Positions 52,469-63,279 of a DNA stretch of 64,000 bases are shown in pieces (within the stretch, counting starts at the first letter, position 1; each line of letters starts with the position of its first letter). The notes under the pieces are model-generated. The model was not told the DNA's origin, made no database searches, and saw only the letters and a list, made by a program, of their open reading frames with translations. The DNA lies in the NCBI GenBank assembly GCA_001599755.1, contig BCHX01000007.1:2542001-2606000 (forward strand). Direction: 5' to 3'. The translations under genes and the position numbers were made by a program. The stretch is from Gliomastix tumulicola. Its lineage: Eukaryota > Ascomycota > Sordariomycetes > Hypocreales > Bionectriaceae.

Positions 52469-54949
52469 ATGGTCCGCCACGCCGCCTGCGACCTCTCGTC
52501 GTCGGCCCTCGGCGGCCCAATCGGCGTCTCCGCGGACGGCCGCTTCACCGACGGCCACGGCCGCACGCTCTCCCTGCGCGGCCTCAACATCTCGGGCGCC
52601 AGCAAGCTGCCCACGACGCCCAACGGCCTCTCCCACCTGTCGGAGGGCTTCTACGAGCACCACCGCGCCGTCACGTTCGTCGGCCGGCCCTTCCCGCTCG
52701 AGGACGCGCCGCTGCACTTCCGGCGCCTGCGCGCCTGGGGCCTGCCGCTCGTCCGGCTGCTCGTGACGTGGGAGTCGCTGGGCCACGGCGGGCCGGACCC
52801 GGAGCACGACCTGGACCTGGGCTACATCGAGTACCTGCGGCGGCTCGTGGCGCTGATGCCCGAGTACGGCGTGCGGTGCTTCGTGTGCGCGCACCAGGAC
52901 GTCTGGAGCCGGTTCAGCGGCGGCAGCGGCGCGCCCGGGTGGACGTTTGAGGCGGCCGGGCTCGACATCGAGGCCTTCACGGACACGGGTGCGGCCTACG
53001 TGCACAGCCAGGACGAGAAGATGCGCGCGGGGCGGCCCGTCAACGAGCGCGAGCCCAGCGGGCCGTTCGTCTGGCCGTCCGGCTACCAGAAGCTCGCGGC
53101 GTCGACCATGGCGACGCTCTTCTGGGCGGGCGAGGCCCTGGCGCCGAAGCTCACGTGTCGTCGGCGGCGGCGGCGGCAGCGTGGGCGGGACGGGGAGGAG
53201 GACGAGGACGAGGACGAGGACGTGGTGTCGATCCAGACGTTCCTGCAGGACGCGTACATCGAGGCGTTTGGGGCGCTGGCGGACGCGCTGAGCGGGCTCG
53301 AGGGCTGCATTGGTTTCGAGCCCATCAACGAGCCGCACCGGGGCCTCGTCGAGCTGCACCACATCCACTACTGGAACTACAACACCGACCTGCACATCGG
53401 GCACTACCCGTCGTTTGCGCAGGCGCTCGCGCTCGGCAGCGGGCACGCGCAGGAGGTCGACTACTACGTCAAGTCGTGGCCGTTCCCGACGCGCCGGACG
53501 CACCGCTCGCTGCTGGACCCGGGCGGCCGGTCTGCGTGGATAGCAGCCGATGCGCAGCAGCAGCTGCTGCAGCAGTATCCGTACGCGGGCGGGCTGGGCC
53601 AGTGCGTGTGGAAGGCGCACGGCGTGTGGGAGTGGGACGACAAGAAGAAGGCGGCGCGGATCCTCGACGAGGACTACTTCCGCGTCGACCACCGGCCGGG
53701 CAGGGAGGGCACGCCGATAGAGTGGTACCGCGACTGCTACGCGCCGTTCGTGCAGCGGTTTACGGAGCGCACGGCGCGGCGGAATCCCGCGTACCTCTCG
53801 TTCTTCGAGCCCATCCCCAACGAGTTCCTCCCGCCCTGGCCGCGGGACGCGGACACCCCCGTGAAGAAGCAAAAGTACGCCGTCGACACGGTCATGCCCG
53901 CGGGCCGCCAGCCCCGTAACCCGGTCTACGCGCCGCACTTCTACGACCTCAACGTGCTCTTCAGCAAGCACCACTCGTGGATGAGCGTCAACGTGCAGGG
54001 CCTCTCCCGCGGCATGTTCGTCCTCGCGGCGCTGTACCTCGGCGCCGCGGGGCTGCGCCGCAACTACCGCAAGCAGCTGCGCAACCTCGCCGTGCACGGC
54101 CGCCGCTCGCTGGGCGCGCACGTGCCGACGGTGATTGGCGAGGTGGGCATCCCGTTCGACGTCAACGGCGGGCGGGCGTTCCGCACGGGGCGGTACGACA
54201 AGCAGCGCGAGCTGATGGACGCGCTGATCGCGGGCATGGAGGACAACCACGTCGGCTTCACGCTGTGGAACTACAACCCGGACAACAAGGTCGAGTACGG
54301 CGACGGCTGGAACATGGAGGACTTTTCCGTCATCAACGGGGACGAGCTGGGCGTGGAGGACGCGGACGATGCAGAGGAACAGCTTGCGCATCGCGACTAC
54401 AGGAACAATCACCACGAGCACGACGAGCTGTTCCGCGGCGGGCGCGTGCTCGACGTCATCATCCGGCCGTACGCAGCCAAAGTCGCAGGCGTGCCGGTGC
54501 GCTCCGACTGGAACTCGCGCACGCTGCGGTACGAGTTCGAGTGGGATGTGTCCCCGACGACGACGGACACCGAGTCAAAGGTGGCCACCGAGATCTTCAT
54601 CCCCGGCTATCACTACGCCAAGCACACGCTCATCGTCACGACGGGCGCGGGCGTCACCTGGACCTACGACACGCACCTGCAGACGCTCTACGTCAAGCAC
54701 GACGCCCAGAGCGAGCCGTCGCGGCGGCGCAGACTCGTCGTCGAGATTGCCGATCTCAAGAAGCACCTCGCGCGGCGCGTGGCCCGACGACGGCAGCACG
54801 AGAGCAGCGAGGCCGCGTGGCTGGACTATGTGCCTGTCGCCGTGGAGGTGTGGCTGGAGGGAGCCGGTTGGGGGCTGGTTGAGCCTGTGGCGCTGTTCCT
54901 CCTCTTTGCCGGCGTCGCGGCAGCCCTGGCGGTGTATTTATCCAGATAG
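52469..54949 (+). CDS. GH5 glycosidase, sterylglucosidase/EGCrP2-like
   Basis: An intronless 826-residue protein in very GC-rich sequence. It fits the fungal GH5 group that hydrolyses ergosteryl-beta-glucoside or glucosylceramide: N-terminal SLRGLNISGASKLPTTP, then the acid/base motif GFEPINEPHRG (Glu288), FYDLNVLFSKHHSW, and the nucleophile strand VIGEVGIPFD (Glu558). Both catalytic glutamates are present. An Arg-rich then Asp/Glu-rich insertion (about residues 229-252) breaks the barrel region, and such loops vary in the family. The C-terminus has a beta-sandwich-like region and ends in a hydrophobic segment (VEPVALFLLFAGVAAALAVYL), possibly a membrane anchor. Its role would be turnover of sterol glycosides. 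A long minus-strand open frame over it is a GC-rich shadow. Confidence 0.88.
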   Translation: MVRHAACDLSSSALGGPIGVSADGRFTDGHGRTLSLRGLNISGASKLPTTPNGLSHLSEGFYEHHRAVTFVGRPFPLEDAPLHFRRLRAWGLPLVRLLVTWESLGHGGPDPEHDLDLGYIEYLRRLVALMPEYGVRCFVCAHQDVWSRFSGGSGAPGWTFEAAGLDIEAFTDTGAAYVHSQDEKMRAGRPVNEREPSGPFVWPSGYQKLAASTMATLFWAGEALAPKLTCRRRRRRQRGRDGEEDEDEDEDVVSIQTFLQDAYIEAFGALADALSGLEGCIGFEPINEPHRGLVELHHIHYWNYNTDLHIGHYPSFAQALALGSGHAQEVDYYVKSWPFPTRRTHRSLLDPGGRSAWIAADAQQQLLQQYPYAGGLGQCVWKAHGVWEWDDKKKAARILDEDYFRVDHRPGREGTPIEWYRDCYAPFVQRFTERTARRNPAYLSFFEPIPNEFLPPWPRDADTPVKKQKYAVDTVMPAGRQPRNPVYAPHFYDLNVLFSKHHSWMSVNVQGLSRGMFVLAALYLGAAGLRRNYRKQLRNLAVHGRRSLGAHVPTVIGEVGIPFDVNGGRAFRTGRYDKQRELMDALIAGMEDNHVGFTLWNYNPDNKVEYGDGWNMEDFSVINGDELGVEDADDAEEQLAHRDYRNNHHEHDELFRGGRVLDVIIRPYAAKVAGVPVRSDWNSRTLRYEFEWDVSPTTTDTESKVATEIFIPGYHYAKHTLIVTTGAGVTWTYDTHLQTLYVKHDAQSEPSRRRRLVVEIADLKKHLARRVARRRQHESSEAAWLDYVPVAVEVWLEGAGWGLVEPVALFLLFAGVAAALAVYLSR

Positions 54950-55200
54950 AATACTACTAGTCGTAGTTACGTGCACTACATACAATACAGTACATACATA
55001 ACACACTCCCCTAGCAAATAGAAAGCAGCCCTCTTCGGATCCGAGCCCCCTCAGTGATCGCCAGAAGACGACCCCGATTCGCGGGTGTCATCCCCCCAGG
55101 CGACATCTCCCAACGCGGCGCCGTGCAGCTGGGGCGCCAACCAGGGGGGGTGTCTCTGTCTGGTCACCTGTCTGTGCGAGTATATGTATGTGTGTGCGAG

Positions 55201-55218
55201 TGTGTGTGTGTGTGTGTG
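55201..55218. repeat. (TG)n microsatellite
   Basis: Nine TG units, part of a wider GT-rich stretch from 55188. Confidence 0.9.
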
Positions 55219-55910
55219 CTGTGCTGACCAGCAGCGGGGGGGGGTAATTCAGTCCAGACGTTCCAGACTCTGGTCGATCAGGAGGCAGGGCGAATCAGCA
55301 CCTGCCGGGCCTGCACGCTCGGGGCCTGTCGTAGGCGAGGGCTAACCACTTGTAGCTGGTGCCCGGCCGCGTCTGTCTGCTATTTCTGGCGGCCCTCGCG
55401 TGGCTTTTCTGACAAGTGCAGGCGGAAAAGAAAGAAAGAAGCAAAGAAAAAAAACGGGTGGTAGCCGAGCGGGCGAGTGAGCGAGCGAGCTCACATCTCA
55501 GCCGGGATCGGAGGCGCACATGCAGGGCGAAATGAGCCCGAGACGAGGCGTCAAAGAACGGGGAGAACAAGGCAAAGCTGGTGAAGACGAGGACAAACAA
55601 GGTGGTCTCGGCGTCGGCGCAGGTCTCGGGAGATTTTTGGGAGGGATGGGCGGGCGGTGTTACTCCAAGACAGTGTCTCGGGCTCAAACATACGATGTGC
55701 GCGACAGGCACACTGTTGCCCTGGAGCAGCGAATGTCTGTCTGTCAGCATCTAAAGTGCGTGCGTGAGTGTGCATGGTGGGCTAATCCGTGCAGAACTCC
55801 AGTAAAAGCCCTTCTGGGGATTGGCTGGGGCTGATGCTGCAGCGCTGCAAGTCATTCATCTCATGCAGGGTTCAGGCGCTGGCAATCAGTCCGTCCGTCA
55901 ATCAATCACT

Positions 55911-55935
55911 CCATCCATCCATCCATCCATCCATC
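55911..55935. repeat. (CCAT)n microsatellite
   Basis: Six tandem CCAT units, bounded by related ATCA words. Confidence 0.9.
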
Positions 55936-56264
55936 AATCAACCAGTCACGCCGGGCACCTGAAAAAAATTATGGACAGATTCGCCAAAAAAAAGGCACAA
56001 AAAACACCTCACCAGAAATCAGGCCAGACGCATTGACTGGGCAGAGAGTGTCACTCACTGTGAGTCAAGTGGCGCCTGCCTCAGGGTAGCATGTCCAGGG
56101 TTGCAACAATGCGGGCAGAGCACTGGCAGACGCTGGCCATGGCGACTCTGCATGTCTCAGGTTAGCGGTGACGGGTGCATATGCGCGTAAGAAACAGACA
56201 ATGTGTGTGTGTGTGCGTGTGCATGCACAGTCCAGGCGAGCAGCCAGCAGGCAACCAACCAGGG

Positions 56265-56291
56265 AGGCAGGCAGGCAGGCAGGCAGGCAGG
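56265..56291. repeat. (GGCA)n microsatellite
   Basis: Six full GGCA units, ending in GGACA. Confidence 0.9.
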
Positions 56292-56329
56292 ACATGCATA
56301 TGCCAGCCATCCGCTCCCAGCATCCGCCA

Positions 56330-56352
56330 TCCCTCCCTCCCTCCCTCCCTCC
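56330..56352. repeat. (CCCT)n microsatellite
   Basis: Five CCCT units, followed by CTACCTAC. Confidence 0.85.
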
Positions 56353-56841
56353 TACCTACTTCCCTCCCAACAAGTGCGTGCATGCGTCTCCATCCATCCC
56401 TCTGCCCATCCAACCAGTCGCTCGCTCGCTCGCTCATCTTGCCTTGTATCGAGGTATACTTAGCCTTGGGGCCCCCCTCCTTTGAATCACGCCGACCTGC
56501 CCTTCTTTTCTCTCCCTCTTCCTCCTCCTCGTGCATTGTCCAACCTTCCTCTGGCTGGCTGGCGTCTGCTCGTATTCCAGCCCCTCCAACTCCAAACCTA
56601 CCCACTTAAGCTTCTCCTCTCCAACCCCTCCTCGCGCTGGTTTCGTTCTCCTCTTTTCCGCTTCCCTCGCCTCCCTCCCTCCCTCCCAGCACGACCATAA
56701 AACGGGGCTCCCAAGAACCGCGACCCCAGACGGCGCTGCTGCCCAAGCTGAGGACTTCTCAGACCGGCCGTCGGAACACCTGTGTTTTTTTTTCTCTGCC
56801 ATTCCCGGCTATAGCCAGCGTGCGTCGCAGCCGCCTCAGCC

Positions 56842-58009
56842 ATGGACGACGCCACACCTCCCTCGTCGCGCTCCCCGTCGCCTGAGCCACAGGAACCAGC
56901 ACCACCTGAGGCTCAGCAACAGCAGCAGCAGCAACAGCAACCACCACCACCCCCCGTCCCCAAGCCGCCCGCACCGCACAACAACATGAACGACTTCCAC
57001 GCCGCCCTGCGCTCCAGCCGCCGCATCCTCGCGCTCTGTGGGGCCGGCCTCTCGGCCTCGTCCGGCCTGCCCACTTTTCGCGGCGCCGGCGGGCTCTGGC
57101 GCAACAACGACGCCACGGCCCTCGCGACGCCGCGCGCCTTCCGCGCCGATCCGGGGCTCGTCTGGCTGTTCTACGGGTACCGGAGGCACATGAGCCTGCG
57201 CGCGGAGCCCAACGCCGCGCACACGGCGCTGGCGGCGCTGGCGGACAATGTCGAGGACTTTCTGTGTCTGACGCAGAACGTGGACGGTAAGCAGCTGGCT
57301 GGGCACCCTGTCCGTCCATATCCTGTGATGCTGACCTACTGACACCCGTGTAAGACCTCTCCCAGCGCGCCAAGCATCCCCCCGGCAAGCTCCTCCAGCT
57401 CCACGGCTCCCTCTTCGACATCAAGTGCAACTCGTGCGACTGGGTCCAGCGCGGCAACTTCGACGACCCCTTCTGCCCGGCCCTCGCGCCCGCCTCCCAG
57501 GACCCGGAGCCGGGCAAGACCCTGCCGCTGCTGGACCCCTACCACCGCATCAAGCACGTCTCCGAGGACGACCTGCCCAAGTGCCCGCAGTGCAAGACGG
57601 GCCTGCAGCGGCCCGGCGTCGTGTGGTTTGGGGAGTCGCTTGACCCGACGGTGCTGCAGGACGCGGACGCCTTTCTTATGAAGGGGCGGCTGGTACGTTA
57701 ACCCCTGATGTCAGACGAAGTTCCAGGATAGGGTTTGCTGACAAGACACAGGACATGCTGCTCGTCGTCGGCACCTCCGCCCAGGTCTATCCCGCCGCCG
57801 GCTACATCGACAAGGCCCGCCACCGCGGCGCCCGCATCGTCACCGTCGACCCCACGGCCGAGGACCCCGAGAACGAGCACAAGATCAAGCCCGGCGACTT
57901 CGCCTTTGGCCGCGACGCCGCCAAGGCCCTCCCCGAGATGCTCGAGCCCATCATCGGCAAGCTCCGGCCCGACGGCACCTTCAAGAAGGAGTACGTCCCG
58001 CCTCAGTGA
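56842..58009 (+). CDS. Sirtuin, class III (SIRT5-like deacylase)
   Basis: Exons 56842-57286, 57355-57692 and 57752-58009 join in frame to 346 residues. Sirtuins remove acyl groups from lysine using NAD+. The NAD-binding loop is LCGAGLSASSGLPTFRGAGG (residues 65-84). Catalytic His is in LLQLHGSLFD, and two CxxC pairs (CNSC, CPQC) bind zinc. The motif LFYGYRRHM carries the Tyr111 and Arg114 pair that in SIRT5 recognises acidic succinyl and malonyl groups, so a desuccinylase activity is expected. The N-terminus is low complexity (about nine Gln then a run of Pro) and lacks a clear mitochondrial targeting signal; Met49 could be an alternative start. The gene follows an unusual repeat-rich leader. 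Confidence 0.92.
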
Positions 58010-58875
58010 GAGGATCAACAGGGACAGGGACCATCAGGACCTGATGATGCCTCTCGCGCATACGACGTTTACGGCTGAACGTTTTTTTTTTTTTTCATTA
58101 TCGGTTTTGCTCTTTTGTTGGGTCACCTTGACTTTGAGGCCAGAGGGAATATAGATGCTTCCCTTGGCTCAGGGCAAGGGACGCGACCGGTTGGTCTTGG
58201 GATTGGGCAAGATTGGGACACTCACAGGGGACTGATCAGAGGTATAATGACTGGGGGGGAATTGGACTACCTAGGGGGGGCTCGATCAGAATGATTTCTC
58301 TGGATTTCGGATATCATAGGATGGGAGGGGGACTGGTCAAAGATCGGGAAGGATCACCAAAAAATTCGGCGCGTGTACACGACGACCAGGTTCCCACGGA
58401 TGGGAGAGTTAATACCAAGACCAAGGCGGTTTTATGAGGAGTTTTCCCTTCCAGGCTTGGGTATGCTATCTGATGTTCGCGGTCTCGTTTCTGGTGCAAG
58501 GCCATGGCGTCTTGCCCCATGTTGCTAGATAGATCGATTTTTCACACGCTGCCCAATACATACCTTCGATACATCTCCAGTCTTCTCTCCAGGACGAGGA
58601 CAATGCGAATCGCTTCCAACTTGTCGCGAGGGGACCGTCTAATTCAGCCTCCCTTAGCATGGCAGGTATCATGAAGCCTCACCAGCCGCACGTGGCCACC
58701 ACAAAGTAGGTGGCTGGGATACACACACACACACACACACATACACACACACACGCAAAACATTTCTCCCGCTACGTTTTGCTCTCAGAGCATTGCCTCC
58801 TCTTCGTCACGTCACCTTCGGGGGGATCTTCAAGACCTCCTCCTCGTCGTCCCGGTCACAGTCAAGAACCCGACC
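58010..58875. other. Intergenic region with a CA repeat
   Basis: This is the 3' flank of the sirtuin and promoter of the next gene. A (CA)n tract occupies about 58722-58755, with one T interruption. A poly-T run is at 58083-58096. No gene is supported. Confidence 0.5.
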
Positions 58876-59858
58876 ATGAGACTGTCCCCTGTACTCCTCA
58901 TCCCCATGGCCCTCGCCTTCCCTCCCCTCTTCCGCCTCGACGAACCCATCGAGCTCCAGGGCCTCCCCTCGTGCGCAACAGAAGCAGACGCAAAATACCA
59001 GCCCGGTACCTACCTACCTGCCTACCTACCTCCCCCTCTCCCTTCCCTTCCCTTCCTCCCCAAACTAATGCCCTTCCTCAAGCGCTCGACTTCGACAAAG
59101 ACGGCACCTACAACACCGCCGCCATCGACCCCCACGGCCGCCTCAACCCAGGCTCCTCCCACTGCACCCTCGCCTCCCCGCTCCGCGACCTGCGCCTCCT
59201 CGCCCAGGCCAACGTCTACGCGCGCTCGCGCTGCAACAGCGGTAACAGCAACAATGACAACAGCAACAGCAGTGCAGCGGGTGGTGGCCGCTGGTGCGCG
59301 CACGTCTACGCGTACTACTTCCCCGTCGACGTCGCGGAGCCGCTGCTCTGCACGCGCGGACACCGGCACGACTGGGAGCACGTCGTCGTGTGGACGCACA
59401 ACGACACGCCGCGGTACGTCGCGGCGTCGGCGCACGGGCGGTACGAGGTGCGGGAGGCGAGCCGAGTGCGGTGGCTAGGGGAGGAGGACGACGAAGAGGA
59501 TGACGAGGAACAGGGAAGTAGTGGCGGGATGCATCCCAAGATCGTGTACCACAAGGACGGGCTGAGCACGCATGCGTTCCGGTTCGGGCGCGAGGACGAC
59601 GACCGCGAGGTTGAGAATCACATGGGCCGGTGGGTGAGGAGTGCGCTCGTCAGCTGGGAGGAGGGGTTCAGCGACGCGAAGGTGAGAGACACTCTGGCGG
59701 CGGCGCAATGGGGCGCGGCGTCGTTTGGGCTGCGGGATGGCAAGTTTCCGAGGCTGCTGAAGAAGGCCAAGGGGAGGAGGGACATCCCGATGGACGTGGA
59801 CGTGGACGAGGACGTGGACGATGAGATATCCCCGGGGAAGCCCGACGACCTATGCTAG
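58876..59858 (+). CDS. NLP family (necrosis-inducing-like) secreted protein
   Basis: Two exons, 58876-59005 and 59083-59858, join in frame to about 301 residues. The first exon encodes a signal peptide (start at 58876) and a short mature N-terminus. The second exon carries the family hallmark heptapeptide GHRHDWE (about 59356-59376), preceded by a conserved Cys-containing strand. The family includes proteins that bind plant membrane sphingolipids and cause leaf necrosis, but many members are non-cytotoxic and this one cannot be assigned either way. Unusual additions are an Asn/Ser-rich insert (about 59240-59280), an acidic Glu/Asp loop (about 59485-59515) and an acidic C-terminal tail (about 59795-59845). 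The intron is pyrimidine-rich with tandem cctac units. There is no frameshift or internal stop. Confidence 0.85.
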
Positions 59859-60790
59859 ATGCTCGGGGGGCTTCATCAACGCTATCTTACAAAACTCAGA
59901 TACGGTGCTCACTGTAGAATATACCTTGCCGAACACGAGCCTAGCATCCAGAGTACTACTGACCTTGGGTCTTCTAAACTTTGCAGTGACATTCTGTCCC
60001 CCGCTCGACACTGATGATACGATAATACACTGATACATACCCTTGTCGTCAGGGCAGCCTGCCAGTCAGCCCTACCAACACGATAAGCGCATCTCCCAGG
60101 CCCAAACGGCTAAACGGATCGCAATTGGCCAATCGCCGACGCGGAATGCAAGGCGACCATGCACGTCAGACAATAAACCCAGAAAGACCTTTTTGGTGTC
60201 GTCCTAAACCTCTGCCCCCTTGGCGGTGGACCAGCTTACGCGTCCAGACGAGCACAGAAACGAGCGGAAACCCCCCAGCCAGGTTGGATTATGACGCACG
60301 GCAGGGGAGTAAGGTAGAGGGAGCCTGGTTTCCTTTATCACTACGATTGTCCCTCCTGTGGCCTGCCTGCCTGTCTGGCACTGATGGCCCCCCATCCATC
60401 CCCATCCACCCTCCCAGAGCCGCACACTCTGCACAGCCTCCTTCTCCCTTCCCCTTCCCCTTCCCCAGATATCTCTACTACTACTACCACCGTCCGCATC
60501 CGAGATAGCACTACGGGGACAAAGCGCCGAAAAGTAAAAACCCTTCTCCAGACCCGGCCGTGCGGCTCGCCGTGAATCCCGGGATCCGTCCGCTAGGTCC
60601 AGACGTCGAGGTTGTCTCGTCGTCGACTCGAGGCCCGAGCCAAGCCTCGAGAGATCCGCTCCCTGTACGTACGTGACGTGTGCACCCCCTTTAATTCTTC
60701 AGCCCTTACTCTCTACCTCCGTCGAGGAGAGAGGAGGTCCTCACCATGTATCCCTCTGTCCTGCATCGTACACACCCATCCCATCCCAGC
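59859..60790. other. Intergenic region
   Basis: This is the 3' flank of the NLP-family gene and the promoter of the anoctamin. It is CT-rich near 60430-60470 and holds no supported gene. Confidence 0.45.
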
Positions 60791-63279
60791 ATGGCCAGCG
60801 AACCCAGCTCGGGGGCCCTCTCCAGACTCCAAGTCCTGTTCCCCTTCCTCGACCGGACGTCTAACAAGCCGGCCCCAGTGATCGAGATCGAGGCCAGCAG
60901 CGCCGGCGACATCGAGACCGGAGCGATGCTCAGCCCGCCGGTCATCGTGCACAGTTCCGACAGCCCGCCGCTCGCGCTCCACGACAAATATGTGATCGTA
61001 TACGACTTTGCCCAGGTTGGTGCGTGTCAGCGATATCTCGTCCTCCTATTGTTCTCCTTCTGACACTGCTGCCCAGACCATGACAAGGCCGAGAAGGAGC
61101 TCACGGAGCTCATGGACGACCTCGAGTCGGCCGGCCTGCAGACCGAGGTGAGGCCCGGCTACGAGCAGACGCTCCTCATCTTCGTCAAGGCGCCGCGGGA
61201 GCTCCTCGGCAACACGGTATACAAGTCGAGGTGAGCCGGCCTATGCCTCAACATCCAGTGCTTCTCGGCTGACGCACCTCCAAAGAGTCAAGGACTGGCT
61301 CTACGGCATCGTCCAGACACACCCTGGCGGCAACAAGAACACCGTCATCGACAACGCCTTCGAGGCCGAAAACATCCTCTCCGTCTACCACCTCGTCAAC
61401 TGGCCCAAGTCCCTCGGCGGCGCGGGCATCACGCCGGGCGCGGGCCAGTGGGAGAACGTCAAGTCCGTCTTCCCGCTGCACGACGACGCCGCCAACCAGG
61501 CGCTGCTCAAGCACCTCAGCCGCCGGCTCATCCTGACCAACGCCGACCTCGACCGCATCCGGGACCTCTTCGGCGCCAAGACGGCCTTCTACTTCGCCTT
61601 CATCCAGACCTACCTCGTCTTCCTCGTCTTCCCGGCCTCGGCGGGCGTCGTCGCCTGGCTCCTGCGCAGCAAGTACTCGCTCACGTACGGCATCGTCACC
61701 TGCATCTGGTGCACCGTCTTCCTCGAGTACTGGAAGATCCAGCAGGTCGACCTCAGCATCCGCTGGAGCGTGCGCAACATCAGCAGCACAAAGGTCACCC
61801 GCTCCGAGTTCAAGTGGGAGACGCAGACCGTCGACGAGGTCACGGGCCAGACGCAGCTGCACTTCCCGCGGTGGAAGCAGGGCCTCCGCCAGCTGCTCCA
61901 GATCCCTTTTGTCATCCTGGCCGCCCTCGCCCTCGGGTTCATCATTGCGGGCGTCTTCGCGCTCGAGGTGCTCATCGCCGAGGTATACACCGGCTCGTAC
62001 AAGAGCATTGTGGTGAGTGCTAGTAGTTACTTTACCCAAAACAGGCCCCCATCAGTAAAGGGGAAGGAAGGGCTGACAGAAACAGGAATTCCTGCCGACG
62101 ATCCTGCTGGCGCTGGCACTTCCTCGCATCGCCGAGCGCTTGGAGGGTGTGGCCGAAGCCATCACCGACTTTGAGAACCACCGGATATCCGACAGCCACG
62201 AGATGTCCCTCACGCAGAAGAAGTTCATCCTCAGCATAATCACCAACTACCTGCCCATCCTCATCACCGCCTTCATCTACGTCCCCTTTGGCGAGGACAT
62301 CGTGCCGTGGCTGAGCCTCCAGATCAGGAGCATGCTGGGGTCGTACGGGAGCAATTTCATAAAGGTCGAGGACCTCAACAGCAACAACGGCGAGGACCTC
62401 TTCGATGTCGACTCGGGCCGTCTACGCGATGAGGTCATCGCACTCGCTCTGACGGGCCAGGTGGCCTCGTTCTTCGAGGAAAACATCATGCCCTTCGGCA
62501 AGCGGAAGGTCTCCCAGTGGTGGAGGGACTACCGGTCATCGCGCTCCAAGGACACGACGCTCATGTACATGGCTGACGACGACCCGGCCGAGGCCAAGCT
62601 GCTTCAGAGCGCCCGCCACCAGTCCACGCTGGAGCCGTACAACGTGCAGGACGACATTGCCGAGATCGTGCTGCAGTTCGGCTACCTCGCGCTCTTCTCG
62701 CCGGTGTGGCCGCTCATCTCGATCGGCTTCCTCATCAACAACATCGTCGAGCTTCGGACCGACTTCCTCAAGATCACAACCGAGCACCAGCGTCCGGCGC
62801 CGGTCCGCAGCGAGGGGATCGGGCCATGGATCACGTCACTCGACATACTCACCTCGGCGGGCAGCATCACGACCGGCGCCATCGTCCACCTCTTCGGATC
62901 GAACAGCATCGCAGGCGGCGCGTGGTGGGCACTCCCCATCACCATCTTCATCAGCGAGCACGTCTTCATCGCCTTCCGGGCCATAGTGCGGTCCCTCCTC
63001 GAGCGCGTCGGCTCGGAGCAGACACGCAAGGAGCGTCAGGAGCGGTACGCGTCGCGGGTCAAACACCTGGAGGAGATTGAAGCCAACAAGCGGGCCGGCA
63101 CGAATCTGACCGTCGCCGAGCGAGACAGGCGGAAGTCGATGCGGGCCACGGACGCAGACCTCTTCTTCACGAAGCAGATTGAGGAGGGCATGAGCGCACA
63201 GGTGGCGAGGACGCTCATCCGGATGTGCGCTCCGTCGCGAGCCGACGACGACGACCCGGACCAGCTCAAGGAGGACTGA
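60791..63279 (+). CDS. Anoctamin/TMEM16 family membrane protein (Ist2-like)
   Basis: Exons 60791-61019, 61077-61230, 61286-62012 and 62086-63279 join in frame to 767 residues. The protein is a multi-pass TMEM16 relative; in fungi these act in ER-plasma-membrane contact (Ist2) or as lipid scramblases and ion channels. The cytosolic N-terminal domain (EKELTELMDDLESAGLQTEV) precedes TM segments including FYFAFIQTYLVFLVFPASAG, IVTCIWCTVFLEYW, FVILAALALGFIIAGVFALE and FLPTILLALALP. The loop FGYLALFSPVWPLISIGFLI, followed by INNIVELRTDFLKI, is the conserved late TM7-8 region. A C-terminal cytosolic tail (after residue 650) is charged and helical. The start at 60791 (MASEPSSG) is chosen; the in-frame upstream ATG at 60746 is less likely. 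Confidence 0.9.

Larger units (their letters stand above)
54950..56841. other. Long microsatellite-rich region before the sirtuin gene
   Basis: About 1.9 kb with no supported gene. Simple repeats include (TG)n at 55201-55218, (CCAT)n at 55911-55935, (GGCA)n at 56265-56291, (CCCT)n at 56330-56352 and (CGCT)n at 56418-56435, plus poly-A tracts around 55448 and 55970. It contains the 3' flank of the GH5 gene and presumably the promoter and leader of the sirtuin. The density of unrelated short repeats is unusual for this window. Confidence 0.5.

Noticed and set aside
52463..54421. A 652-codon open frame on the minus strand across the GH5 gene
   Set aside because: It is rich in Arg, Val, Ala and Pro, typical of the shadow of a GC-rich gene, with no domain. 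The plus-strand GH5 motifs explain the region.
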